From Streptococcus pluranimalium (GTDB taxonomy: Bacteria > Bacillota > Bacilli > Lactobacillales > Streptococcaceae), in the NCBI RefSeq assembly GCF_002953735.1, contig NZ_CP025536.1, forward strand, positions 936,001-1,000,000: a stretch of 64,000 nt of DNA, in the 5' to 3' direction. Shown here in pieces: positions 43,396 through 51,041 of this stretch. Within the stretch, counting starts at the first letter, position 1. Each line of letters begins with the position of its first letter. The notes under the pieces are model-generated. The model was not told where the DNA came from. It did no database searches and saw only the letters and a program-made list of their open reading frames with translations. The translations under genes and the position numbers were made by a program.

Positions 43396-43938
43396 TTACT
43401 CTGCTGGCAATTCGATTGTTACTGTTTCAGTGTTTCCTTCTTCTGCTGCTTTAAGCAATTCTTTCGTTGAAAGTTCGAAGTTACTTGATGTATGTGTTGC
43501 ACCTGATACAACTTCTACATCGTCAACATTTTGTTTGTCAACAAGTTCTTTGTTCAATTGTTCTGTAGCTTCTTTAGAAGAAACACCTGATTTTGCTTTC
43601 ATGTTTTTGTTGTATTCTTCGTCATCAGCTTTTTTCTGACCATCTTTGTTTTCATAACCAAAGTCTGATTCTGTGATTTTACCATCTTTTACAGTGATCG
43701 TGTGTACTACTTTCCATCCACGTGAATCGTAGTCTGATTCAGCTTTATAAGTACCATCTTTTAGGTCAGCTGAAGTTGCATCGCTAACGGCTTTTTTAGT
43801 ATCTTCAGCTTTTTTACTTACTTCAGATTTAGCTGTGTCTGCTGTTTTTGAAGCATCTTTTGCTGTATCACTTCCACAAGCAGCAAGTGTTAACAATGAA
43901 CCAAAAAGTAATGTTCCATAAATTAATTTATTTTTCAT
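43396..43938 (-). CDS. FMN-binding domain lipoprotein (PplA-like)
   Basis: This 180-residue lipoprotein has a signal ending with lipobox LTLAAC, a Lys/Asp/Ala-rich linker (about 25-60) and one FMN_bind domain (DGTYKAESDYDSRGWKVVHTITVKDGKITESDFGY...). The flavinylation-type motif VVSGATHTSS is present, so Thr in SGAT is the predicted FMN attachment site. PplA of Listeria is the extracellular electron carrier of the flavin-based pathway; this shorter single-domain form may play the same part. It is adjacent to apbE, its probable modifier. Codon use is strongly biased, suggesting high expression. Confidence 0.9.
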   Translation of the reverse strand: MKNKLIYGTLLFGSLLTLAACGSDTAKDASKTADTAKSEVSKKAEDTKKAVSDATSADLKDGTYKAESDYDSRGWKVVHTITVKDGKITESDFGYENKDGQKKADDEEYNKNMKAKSGVSSKEATEQLNKELVDKQNVDDVEVVSGATHTSSNFELSTKELLKAAEEGNTETVTIELPAE

Positions 43939-43970
43939 AAGAAATCCTCCTGAAAACTTTTTATGAATAC

Positions 43971-44000
43971 ATTATATCACAGGCTATGTGAATTGTCTAA
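43971..44000 (-). promoter_or_regulatory. Promoter of the FMN-binding lipoprotein gene
   Basis: On the minus strand TAGACA, 17 bases and TATAAT (43976-43971) preceded by TGA make an extended -10 promoter about 33 bases before the start. Confidence 0.7.
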
Positions 44001-44089
44001 CTTTTTTTGAAAGCCTTTTCTAGTTTTTTTGTTGATGTGAAATCTCAGTCAAAAAGTATTACTTAAAACTATTGTGAAGTTATTTCAAG

Positions 44090-44386
44090 TTAGTCACTAT
44101 CATGATGGTGATAATGATAAAGTTGGATATTGCTATCTTGTTGAGGAAATGTTTTGGTAAAGTGGAAATGATGATTCTTGTTATCCTTGCTATTCTTAGC
44201 ATCTAAAGTGAAAAAACTATTCCCAGAGATTGCCATATACTTGAGAATATCATCTACCAAAAAAGTTAATGGCGTTGTAAAGGTTGAATAACGGTAGTAT
44301 GCCTCTTCGAATGCCTGATAACTTTCAGAAAAATAATCGATTTGTAGACGATTGTGATACATATCTTGTCTAGCCACAATAATCAC
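44090..44386 (-). CDS. Small His-rich C-terminal protein of the SOS cassette (orf4)
   Basis: This 98-residue protein of unknown function is the last gene of the hdiR-umuC-orf3-orf4 cassette. No catalytic motif is visible; the N-terminus is a compact globular stretch (YFSESYQAFEEAYYRYSTFTTPLTFLVDDILKYMAISGNSFFTL) and the last 35 residues are rich in His and Asn, with YHYHHHDSD at the end, suggesting metal binding. Its start overlaps orf3 (ATGA), so it is translationally coupled. A homologous four-gene cassette has been described in Streptococcus uberis as mediating SOS mutagenesis. Confidence 0.78.
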   Translation of the reverse strand: MIIVARQDMYHNRLQIDYFSESYQAFEEAYYRYSTFTTPLTFLVDDILKYMAISGNSFFTLDAKNSKDNKNHHFHFTKTFPQQDSNIQLYHYHHHDSD

Positions 44387-44733
44387 TCCTTTTTTACAAT
44401 GATATTAATGATTTGCTCTATGTTCAGCTTACGATAATGGTCATTTTCCTTTAAAAGAAAAGATTGGTTGTCGAAACTACTGACCCTACCAGTATAATGA
44501 TAACTTTTATGATTGTCGTGGTAAGTAATGGTAGCTAGGTTTCGTGAGCTATAAAGCTGTATTATTAGCCTTAATGTTTCAGAATGCGTCAAAGAGGATT
44601 GCCATTCCTTCTTTGATTTAACTTGCGATAGTGAGCTGCTATGTTCTGACAAGAAGAATCCTGACCACTTTTGCATGCCAGCATCCTGATAGTTTCTAGC
44701 TGAGGCAAAAGGAAGATAGGAACGGTCAACCAT
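44383..44733 (-). CDS. YolD-like protein of the SOS cassette (orf3)
   Basis: This 116-residue YolD-like protein has the family opening RSYLPFASARNYQDAGMQKWSGFFLSEH and the Sm-fold-like C-terminal half (LATITYHDNHKSYHYTGRVSSFDNQSFLLKENDHYRKLNIEQIINI). YolD-like proteins are encoded next to Y-family polymerases in Bacillota and are thought to assist them, in place of UmuD. Its start overlaps the umuC stop by one base, consistent with that partnership. Confidence 0.85.
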   Translation of the reverse strand: MVDRSYLPFASARNYQDAGMQKWSGFFLSEHSSSLSQVKSKKEWQSSLTHSETLRLIIQLYSSRNLATITYHDNHKSYHYTGRVSSFDNQSFLLKENDHYRKLNIEQIINIIVKKE

Positions 44734-46148
44734 TAGCTTAAACCATCCAATCCACCTGTTGAATGTCCACCAACTAAACGACTTCTTTCAATGCTACGGG
44801 AGGCTTCTAGTAATGCTGTTGCTGGTAATAATGATGAAAATCCAAAACGCTCCCTAATGCGATCAACTGTCTCCTCCAACTGTTCCTCCTTCTCCTCTCT
44901 TTCAAAATCCTCAAAAAGTGAAATCGAGCGACTGCTATCATTTGAAAGTTTGCCATAGCTGATACCAATATTGCGAACAGCTCCTCCTTGGTAATGCTTT
45001 CTAAAAAGATAAAGAACAGTGCCAATTAATGCTTTGGTACGGTGGGTTGGGTCAATGCTTATCTGAGTATGAATATTTTTGTGCTGATCTGTCTTAGAAT
45101 AACCAACATAGAGACTGACGAGACTAGTATGATACTGTTTTCGCCTTAAACGGATGGCAACTTGTTCTGCCATCTCAGATAAAACCAGTTCAATATCCTC
45201 TTGTCGATGGTAATCCTTAGGTAGGACTTGGGAATTGCCAATAGAGCTTGATTTAGGCTTATATGGATTGTGAACATTACTTTCATCAATCCCATTGGCA
45301 TGAAAAAATAATTCAAGTCCCTTGTACCCCAACTCTTTTTTTAAAAGGTCGGGATTAGCATTTGCTAATTCCTTAATAGAGCAAATACCTAACAAATAGA
45401 GGCGTTTTTCCATCCGACGACCAATTCCCCAGAAATCTGTCATTTGACTAATTCCCCAAACCTTGTCTTCAACATCCTCATAGGACCAATTGGCTCTCAT
45501 AGTAGTCGTATGTTTAGCTTCATTGTCTAAAGCTAATTTAGCTAATAAGGGATTACTGTTAGACATACCAATGGTGGCATAAATCCCTGTATTTTTCCAA
45601 ACATCTCTTTGAATTTGAGCAGAGAGCATATCTAATTTATCCTTGCGAGACAAGGTGTGATCTTTAATAAAATAATTAAGTGAGCTTGTTAAATCAATAA
45701 AACCTTCATCGATAGAATAAGGCAGGATGTCGTCAGGACTTGCGTAATTTTTAAAAATATCTTGGATGAGCATGTTTCGTTTGATATACTCATCCATCCT
45801 TGGAGGAACAATGATAGTAGCCCTCGCCCAAGCTTCGATAAATCGAACATAGGCAGGATTGGTTGGTAAATTCAAGCGCTTAGCATTTTCATATGAAAAA
45901 CGTCTCGTGGTAACGTCAAAAGGCAAATCATAACTACGACCAACATTAGATTTACCAAAGACCTTTTTAAAGATGGGAGATGCTGCTAAAATAAGTCCTT
46001 TAGAGTTTGCGGCATGACTCATCACACATAGAGATGTGCGAAGAGGATGAAGTCCTCTAGCTACACATTCTACGCTAGCATAGAATGATTTCATGTCAAT
46101 AAAAGCAATATCAGATATCGGCTCTTTTGAATAATCAAAATATCCCAT
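44733..46148 (-). CDS. umuC: Y-family translesion DNA polymerase UmuC
   Basis: This error-prone polymerase of 471 residues acts in SOS mutagenesis. The palm has the first catalytic Asp in FIDMKSFYASVEC and the second Asp-Glu in SIDEGFIDLTSS; helix-hairpin-helix thumb (FWGIGRRMEKRLYLLGI) and little-finger region (RVASY-equivalent AVRNIGISYGKLS) follow. It lies 21 bases after hdiR and is coupled to orf3/orf4. Expression should be induced when HdiR is inactivated after DNA damage. Confidence 0.95.
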   Translation of the reverse strand: MGYFDYSKEPISDIAFIDMKSFYASVECVARGLHPLRTSLCVMSHAANSKGLILAASPIFKKVFGKSNVGRSYDLPFDVTTRRFSYENAKRLNLPTNPAYVRFIEAWARATIIVPPRMDEYIKRNMLIQDIFKNYASPDDILPYSIDEGFIDLTSSLNYFIKDHTLSRKDKLDMLSAQIQRDVWKNTGIYATIGMSNSNPLLAKLALDNEAKHTTTMRANWSYEDVEDKVWGISQMTDFWGIGRRMEKRLYLLGICSIKELANANPDLLKKELGYKGLELFFHANGIDESNVHNPYKPKSSSIGNSQVLPKDYHRQEDIELVLSEMAEQVAIRLRRKQYHTSLVSLYVGYSKTDQHKNIHTQISIDPTHRTKALIGTVLYLFRKHYQGGAVRNIGISYGKLSNDSSRSISLFEDFEREEKEEQLEETVDRIRERFGFSSLLPATALLEASRSIERSRLVGGHSTGGLDGLS

Positions 46149-46169
46149 TCGCTAACCTCGTTTCATGAG

Positions 46170-46862
46170 TTACTGAGCTTCTACTGGCATAAAGTGTCCA
46201 ATAATTTTTCCGACAATACGTGGTTCTTCCTCATAGGGGGCAAACTTATCAGCGTATTTGCGGTTGATAGATACTAAGCGTAGTCCCTCTTCTTCACGAT
46301 AGACCCTTTTAACATAAGTTTGTCCATCCCAATCTACTGCATAAACAGCTCCATCGTAGTCAAAACCAGTCTGTTTAATCAAAACAACCTCGCCATTTAA
46401 ATAGGTTGGCTCCATAGAATCACCAAAAACCCAGGACGCAAAGTCATGGTCAAGGCGTTCTTCGTAAAAAACTTCATCATAATTCCCGTCATTAAAATAC
46501 GTATAGCCAGTACCTGCTGATAAACGCTCGTAGACCTTGTAAGCATATAATTTCTGCTTAGCCTGTGAAATCGGAATAACGTTCTGTTGTTGCAATAATG
46601 ATTTGCTATATGCGACAGTTTTTTGCTTATTGTCGGTATTAAGCTGTAAGTAAATATCGACAATCTCGTGTTCTGATTCAAAATAAGAAGGAGAAACCTC
46701 TAAAATATCAGCTAAATGTTGTAGATGCTTTTGGTTGGGTCTTGTTTTACCAAGCTCCCAATTAGTATATGACGGCCGTGAAATCCCTAATAATGCTGCA
46801 ACTTTAGCCTGCGAAAGGTTTTTCTGAAGTCGTATTTCTTTTAATTGATGACCTAAAAACAT
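46170..46862 (-). CDS. hdiR: HdiR-type SOS repressor (XRE helix-turn-helix plus S24 peptidase)
   Basis: This LexA-like self-cleaving repressor of 230 residues has an N-terminal XRE HTH (LKEIRLQKNLSQAKVAALLGISRPSYTNWELGKTRP), a cleavage site Ala116-Gly117 (RLSAGTGY), Ser149 (FGDSMEPTY) and Lys185 (YAVDWDGQTYVKRV) of the S24 dyad. Streptococci lack LexA; HdiR takes this role. The start at 46862 (MFLGHQLKEIR) has AGGGAG six bases upstream. A 20-bp perfect palindrome just before it is the likely autoregulatory operator controlling the whole cassette. Confidence 0.93.
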   Translation of the reverse strand: MFLGHQLKEIRLQKNLSQAKVAALLGISRPSYTNWELGKTRPNQKHLQHLADILEVSPSYFESEHEIVDIYLQLNTDNKQKTVAYSKSLLQQQNVIPISQAKQKLYAYKVYERLSAGTGYTYFNDGNYDEVFYEERLDHDFASWVFGDSMEPTYLNGEVVLIKQTGFDYDGAVYAVDWDGQTYVKRVYREEEGLRLVSINRKYADKFAPYEEEPRIVGKIIGHFMPVEAQ

Positions 46863-46874
46863 ATCTGCTCCCTT

Positions 46875-46894
46875 ATGTAGTTTATAAACTACAT
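46875..46894 (-). promoter_or_regulatory. HdiR operator, 20-bp perfect palindrome
   Basis: ATGTAGTTTATAAACTACAT lies 13 bases before the hdiR start; a further half-site TAGTTTACTA follows at 46895-46905. The close position suggests that it overlaps the promoter or early transcribed region of the SOS cassette. Confidence 0.8.
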
Positions 46895-46931
46895 ATAGTT
46901 TACTAAAAAAAGTGCCCTTAAGCAACACTTT

Positions 46932-47609
46932 TTAATGTGAATGACTGACATCACGTAGAACCCCATCCTGCATCTCATATACCTTATCACACTCTGCAAT
47001 CATCCGCTTGTCGTGTGTAACCATGATGATGGCCTTGTTTTTTTCTTTACTTTCTTTGGCTAAAAGTTTGACGACGTCATAGGCTCTTTCCGTATCCAAA
47101 CTAGCTGTCGGTTCATCAGCTAAGATTAGGACAGGGTCATTATATAAAGCGCGTGCGATAGCCACACGTTGGCGCTCGCCTCCTGACAATTCTTCGGGTA
47201 ATTTATCCGCTAGATGTGAAATACTGAGATCATTTAAAAGCCCTTCCGCTACTTCGGGACGACTGGACTTATTGATTTTATCCACTAGCTGCAAATGTTG
47301 TTTAACAGTCAAAAAGGGTACTAAATTTGAAGCTTGTAAAATAAATCCAATATCTTGAAAACGTCGTTTAGAACGCTTTTTCTCAGATAAGCCTGAGTAA
47401 GAATTGTTATTGATAAGAACCTCACCACTGCTTGGTGTTTGCAGACCACCAGAAATAGTTAAAAAGGTTGACTTTCCTGAACCAGATGGTCCAATAATAG
47501 CTACAAATTCTCCTGCTTCCACTTGAAAGTTCGTTTCTTTTAGAGCTGTGATCGTTTTAGAGCCATCTTTGAAGGACTTAGTGACTCCTTTTAAGCTTAA
47601 TACTGACAT
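46932..47609 (-). CDS. hrtA: ABC transporter ATP-binding protein, HrtA/MacB-like
   Basis: This 225-residue ATPase has Walker A GPSGSGKST, signature LSGGERQRVAIARAL and Walker B LILADEPTASLD. It pairs with the FtsX-type permease 11 bases upstream. Size and order (permease then ATPase) and the short two-protein architecture fit the HrtBA heme exporter; other LolCD/MacB-like exporters are possible. It ends close to hdiR, transcribed in the same direction. Confidence 0.75.
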   Translation of the reverse strand: MSVLSLKGVTKSFKDGSKTITALKETNFQVEAGEFVAIIGPSGSGKSTFLTISGGLQTPSSGEVLINNNSYSGLSEKKRSKRRFQDIGFILQASNLVPFLTVKQHLQLVDKINKSSRPEVAEGLLNDLSISHLADKLPEELSGGERQRVAIARALYNDPVLILADEPTASLDTERAYDVVKLLAKESKEKNKAIIMVTHDKRMIAECDKVYEMQDGVLRDVSHSH

Positions 47610-47620
47610 GTTTTTCCTTT

Positions 47621-48688
47621 CTAACTAATGGCAACAAGGGGATCAATTTTGGAAACCGATCTGACAGAGAATAATGTTCCCAAAAGTGCGAAAATAATCA
47701 AGGCTAAACCAATAGCTCCATAGAGTGTCCAATTGCTCTGAAACGGCACTGCTGCAGGTAAAGCAAGGGAGCTGAGCCAAGTTCCTAAGAGCCCCAAACT
47801 AGTCCCAATAAGGCTCAACAAAAAGGTTTGAGACATGACTGCTCCACCGATATAACTACTGGAAATCCCTTGAACTTTCATAACTCCAAAAATAGGAGCT
47901 TTTTGGATGGTCAAAACATACATAAAAATACCGATAACAACCGAAGCAATGATAATCAAGAATCCAATCATAAATCCAAAAGTCAAGTTTTGGGCATTAT
48001 ATCCAGGCAACTTTTTAATGAAATCAGCTATTTTTAAAGATTTCAAATCCTTGGGATAATCAGTTGCTTTACCTTTTACAACGAGAGCATTAATTGGTGA
48101 TTTAGAGCTATTTTCTCCATATTTGACTTGATTAAAAGCCCTTTGATTCATATATAAAACAGGCGCTACACTGAACATGGCATTGTCGGTGTAACCCACA
48201 ATCTTTAAGGTCTTGTCAGTGCTAGCTAGTTGAAGTGTCTGACCTATCTTGAAATCATTTTCTTGAGCAAGCGATTGGTCAATCACCACTTCCTTGTCAT
48301 TTTTGAATAGACGACCTTGCGTGATGTTAGGTGCTAGAAAACTTGTCTTTTCAAGGCCAAATAAAGAAACCTTTTCTTTTTCATCGTCTGTAGAATCATT
48401 TTTTGTCCAGGCTGAACTTGCCATTTGACTTAAAGGTGCTAAGTTATCTGCTTTGACTTTATCAGCATCCTCTTTTGAGATGGTTGAAGCAGACAGAAGA
48501 TCATTGGCTTCCTTGTTTAAAAGGATAGTATCAGCCTGCCATTTATCGACAGCAGAACGATTATCTTGCATAAGACCAAAAGCTAATCCAGTTAGAAAAA
48601 ACATAAGATAAGCGATTAGAAAAAGCAAGCCTAAAATAAGACCATATCTCAATTTAGCATGTTTAATTTCATTTAAAGCTAGAAACAT
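47621..48688 (-). CDS. hrtB: FtsX-family ABC permease, HrtB-like
   Basis: This 355-residue permease has one N-terminal helix (YGLILGLLFLIAYLMFFLTGL), an extracellular domain of about 190 residues and three C-terminal helices, as in HrtB/MacB-like type VII exporters. The N-terminal MFLALNEIKHAKLRYGLI is characteristic of HrtB-type permeases. Heme export is the best guess. Expression should be repressed through a palindrome placed inside the promoter (48752-48767); no regulator gene is adjacent. Confidence 0.75.
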   Translation of the reverse strand: MFLALNEIKHAKLRYGLILGLLFLIAYLMFFLTGLAFGLMQDNRSAVDKWQADTILLNKEANDLLSASTISKEDADKVKADNLAPLSQMASSAWTKNDSTDDEKEKVSLFGLEKTSFLAPNITQGRLFKNDKEVVIDQSLAQENDFKIGQTLQLASTDKTLKIVGYTDNAMFSVAPVLYMNQRAFNQVKYGENSSKSPINALVVKGKATDYPKDLKSLKIADFIKKLPGYNAQNLTFGFMIGFLIIIASVVIGIFMYVLTIQKAPIFGVMKVQGISSSYIGGAVMSQTFLLSLIGTSLGLLGTWLSSLALPAAVPFQSNWTLYGAIGLALIIFALLGTLFSVRSVSKIDPLVAIS

Positions 48689-48725
48689 AATTGACTTCCT
48701 CTGATAGATAAATTTGAGTAATTCT

Positions 48726-48775
48726 CGTAAGAACTAATTTAGAACTATTATAGTTCTCCTGAGAACTAAAGTCAA
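48726..48775 (-). promoter_or_regulatory. Promoter with embedded palindromic operator for the hrtBA-like operon
   Basis: On the minus strand TTGACT (48775-48770), 17 bases and TATAAT (48752-48747) form a near-consensus promoter. AGTTCTC-AG-GAGAACT (48767-48752) is a perfect 7-bp inverted repeat inside the spacer. Two more AGTTCT copies follow downstream, the last as AGTTCTTACGAGAA. A strong promoter blocked by a repressor is indicated. Confidence 0.75.
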
Positions 48776-48829
48776 TTAAAACTACTTAATCATCAAAAAA
48801 GACCAGAATAATTCTGATCTTTTCAGGGA

Positions 48830-49624
48830 TTATTCGGTGACAGTTAACTCTAGAGAACCGACGCCACTACCGTAATCAACACGATATAAGCCTTTTTCCA
48901 AATGCGGTGGAATGATGAAGGTACCACTTGATACTTGCTGTCCTTTTTTGAAGGTTTTACCGTGATTAGCTAATTTTTTAACCAACCAAGTAACAGAGTT
49001 CAAAGGATTTCCTAGCACTTCTGCTGACGTTCCCTTATCAATTTCTTGACCATCTTTACTTAAAACGCCCGAGATATTAGCCAAATCTTCAACAGTGAAG
49101 TTGCCTTTGACATCCTGTTCCTGTCCATAGACAACGCGCCCACCAACGGCACAATCTGAAACCACTAAATATTTGTTGAGTTTAGGGAACCAGTTCTTAA
49201 AGCGTGCATCTGGCACTTCAATTCCTGGGGCAATAGTTAATTTCTCCAGAAGGTCTTCTGGTGTATCATCAACTGATAAATCTTCTTTAGCACGGAAAAC
49301 TAATTCAATTTCAATCAAAGGTTCCAACAAATCTGATAGAGACAAGGTTAGAGGTCCTTGGACAAATTGCGTCACTGTTTCTTGCCCATAGAAGGGCTCA
49401 TCTGAATCAAACATCCGTTGTGTCTCCTCACTGGTCAAGCTAACCTTATAACCTTGTACTTCTTCTTGACGAAGAGCAACAAAGGCATCTTGAACATGAT
49501 AAGCTGTTTCATAATCAGTAACTTTACCTTCTAAATCAGCCATTTCTAAAGGGTCTTTAAAAGTTAAAGCATTAAATAATTGATTTGCTAAATCTGCAAC
49601 TAAAGGTTCTTTTGTCGTAGTCAT
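48830..49624 (-). CDS. 2-keto-4-pentenoate hydratase / fumarylacetoacetate hydrolase-family protein
   Basis: This 264-residue protein belongs to the MhpD-type hydratase/decarboxylase group of the FAH superfamily. Typical segments are TAYHVQDAFVALR, GYKVSLTSEETQRMF (substrate/metal region), EPLIEIELVFRAKEDL with the metal-binding Glu-x-Glu, and GNPLNSVTWLVKKLANHG. The reaction would be hydration or C-C cleavage of a 2-oxo acid; no aromatic catabolic genes are nearby, so the substrate is open. The ATG at 49624 follows AAAGGAAA. A small upstream ORF shares its promoter. Confidence 0.82.
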   Translation of the reverse strand: MTTTKEPLVADLANQLFNALTFKDPLEMADLEGKVTDYETAYHVQDAFVALRQEEVQGYKVSLTSEETQRMFDSDEPFYGQETVTQFVQGPLTLSLSDLLEPLIEIELVFRAKEDLSVDDTPEDLLEKLTIAPGIEVPDARFKNWFPKLNKYLVVSDCAVGGRVVYGQEQDVKGNFTVEDLANISGVLSKDGQEIDKGTSAEVLGNPLNSVTWLVKKLANHGKTFKKGQQVSSGTFIIPPHLEKGLYRVDYGSGVGSLELTVTE

Positions 49625-49653
49625 AATATTTTCCTTTCTAAAATCAAGTGACC

Positions 49654-49848
49654 TTAACCAACCCAACCAAGGGTATTAGCTAAGAAGAATATTGCAAATC
49701 CTATAAGATAAGTCAAACCAACGATAGAACGTGCGTTACGGCGATGTGACAGACGTTTCTCTTTGTTGTAAACAAATGTGTAGTTCAAATACTCAAAGAT
49801 CGGTATTGTCAATATACATGGAACCGTAGCTTTAAAACGCTTTTCCAA
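49654..49848 (-). CDS. Small membrane-segment ORF upstream of the hydratase, possibly a gene remnant
   Basis: This 64-codon frame starts at TTG directly after a stop codon and has one strong hydrophobic helix near its end (IVGLTYLIGFAIFFLANTLGW). There is no ribosome site. The preceding bases in another frame read IAYDKKVDWKSVLKL, so the whole may be the decayed end of a larger membrane protein gene. It sits between a clear promoter/operator and the hydratase gene. I do not recognise a family. Confidence 0.35.
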   Translation of the reverse strand: MEKRFKATVPCILTIPIFEYLNYTFVYNKEKRLSHRRNARSIVGLTYLIGFAIFFLANTLGWVG

Positions 49849-49883
49849 TCAACTTTTTTATCATAGGCAATCACTTCTAATAA

Positions 49884-49944
49884 TTATCAGATAATTCTGA
49901 TAAGTGATAGTTGTTATTATATGACATTGGGAGATAGAAATCAA
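49884..49944 (-). promoter_or_regulatory. Promoter and palindromic operator upstream of the hydratase operon
   Basis: On the minus strand TTGATT (49944-49939), 17 bases and TATAAT (49921-49916) make a good promoter. TTATCAGA-TAAT-TCTGATAA (49884-49903) is a perfect 8-bp inverted repeat just downstream, a typical repressor site. Confidence 0.7.
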
Positions 49945-49965
49945 TATCATTTTCAGAAAAAATAG

Positions 49966-50002
49966 AAAAATCAGGAAATTAATGAACTTTTTCCTGATTT
50001 TT
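49966..50002 (-). terminator. Terminator of the DUF1002 gene
   Basis: AAATCAGGAAA and TTTCCTGATTT form a perfect 11-bp stem; on the minus strand it is followed by TTTCTATTTTTT. Confidence 0.8.
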
Positions 50003-50007
50003 CCTGT

Positions 50008-50961
50008 TTATCCAATTAAACTTTTAAAGAAGTCAACAATTTGTTGCCAAATACCTTTTCCTTGTTCAATGGCCTTATTGGCATCAAAATTAACATCTAT
50101 ACCTTTGAAACTACCGTCTGCTTTAGAAACAATACTGTCTTTTAAGTCATTCAAGGTATTAACAAAGTCGCTGTTACTAATAATTCCGCTATTTGACAAA
50201 TTAAGAGCAAAATTGACGATTAAATTCATCTGACTGTCGCTGATGCTAGATTTTAGGTTATAATTCTCCAAAGTGTCTTCGACAATTTTTTGGACATCAT
50301 CCTTAGTTAATCCTTTTCCTGCCTGCGCAACTGCTGATTTGATATCAGTCAGAGCGACATTGAGCTTATCCGCATCGTACCCCTCTTTGCCTTGGTTTTC
50401 TTGGTTAATATCCGATAAAGTATTGAGCTCTTCTTGGGCTAGCTCTTTACTTTCATCAGATACCTGGGCACCATTTTCTTCTAAGGAATAGTAAATACCA
50501 GCCAAGGCTGATTCTCCAGTTACAGGAATCGGTGCTGCAATTTCAATATCGGCATGTTGAATACCCAAGGTAACCGCAGCATTGCGATACATGTCTTCAG
50601 TAACCTTTGTAATATTTTCAGGTGTTACAATACTAACATTTAGCGTTTTAGAAGCTCCTAACTTTTTAATTTTAACCGATGAGTATAATTGTAAACTGCT
50701 ATCATCTGCAACATCCATGATTTTAGCGTAACTACTTGTGTTTAAGGTCTTTAAGTCAGTATCTTTGCCTTCTTGATAATTCAATAAACGAAGCGTTTCC
50801 TCCTTTTGGGAATCCGATAGAGAGTAACCTAGCACATAATCTGGCTGCACATAGCTTTCGTCAATAACAGACTGCACCTGACTTTCTGCTAAAGCAACAC
50901 TTGAAAATGATAGTGAAGCCATAAGAATCCCTGCTGTTGTTACTTGTTTTTTGATAGACAT
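50008..50961 (-). CDS. Secreted DUF1002-domain protein
   Basis: This 317-residue protein has a cleavable signal peptide (KKQVTTAGILMASLSFSSVALAES) and a DUF1002 domain (YVLGYSLSDSQKEETLRLLNY...ENITKVTEDMYRNAAVTLGIQHADIEIAAPIPVTGESALAGIYYSLEENG). DUF1002 proteins are found in secreted form in Bacillota; function is unknown. No anchor is present, so it should be released or loosely attached. ATG 50961 has GGAGGA upstream. Its leader contains a hairpin whose left arm (CTCCTT) is complementary to ribosome sites. Confidence 0.85.
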   Translation of the reverse strand: MSIKKQVTTAGILMASLSFSSVALAESQVQSVIDESYVQPDYVLGYSLSDSQKEETLRLLNYQEGKDTDLKTLNTSSYAKIMDVADDSSLQLYSSVKIKKLGASKTLNVSIVTPENITKVTEDMYRNAAVTLGIQHADIEIAAPIPVTGESALAGIYYSLEENGAQVSDESKELAQEELNTLSDINQENQGKEGYDADKLNVALTDIKSAVAQAGKGLTKDDVQKIVEDTLENYNLKSSISDSQMNLIVNFALNLSNSGIISNSDFVNTLNDLKDSIVSKADGSFKGIDVNFDANKAIEQGKGIWQQIVDFFKSLIG

Positions 50962-50976
50962 ATTTTCCTCCATACG

Positions 50977-51041
50977 CTCCTTGACGATTTTCGTAGATTA
51001 ATGTTAGTCAAGGAGATTGATGATATTATTATAGCATCTCA
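50977..51041 (-). promoter_or_regulatory. Promoter and leader hairpin of the DUF1002 gene
   Basis: On the minus strand an extended -10 TGC-TATAAT (51033-51028) is followed by CTCCTTGAC (51015-51007) and GTCAAGGAG (50985-50977), a perfect 9-bp hairpin. The left arm could also pair with the GGAGGA ribosome site near the start. Confidence 0.6.

Noticed and set aside
43355..43639. Plus-strand frame opposite the FMN-binding lipoprotein gene
   Set aside because: It lies opposite a gene with strong codon bias and has no ribosome site; a shadow frame.
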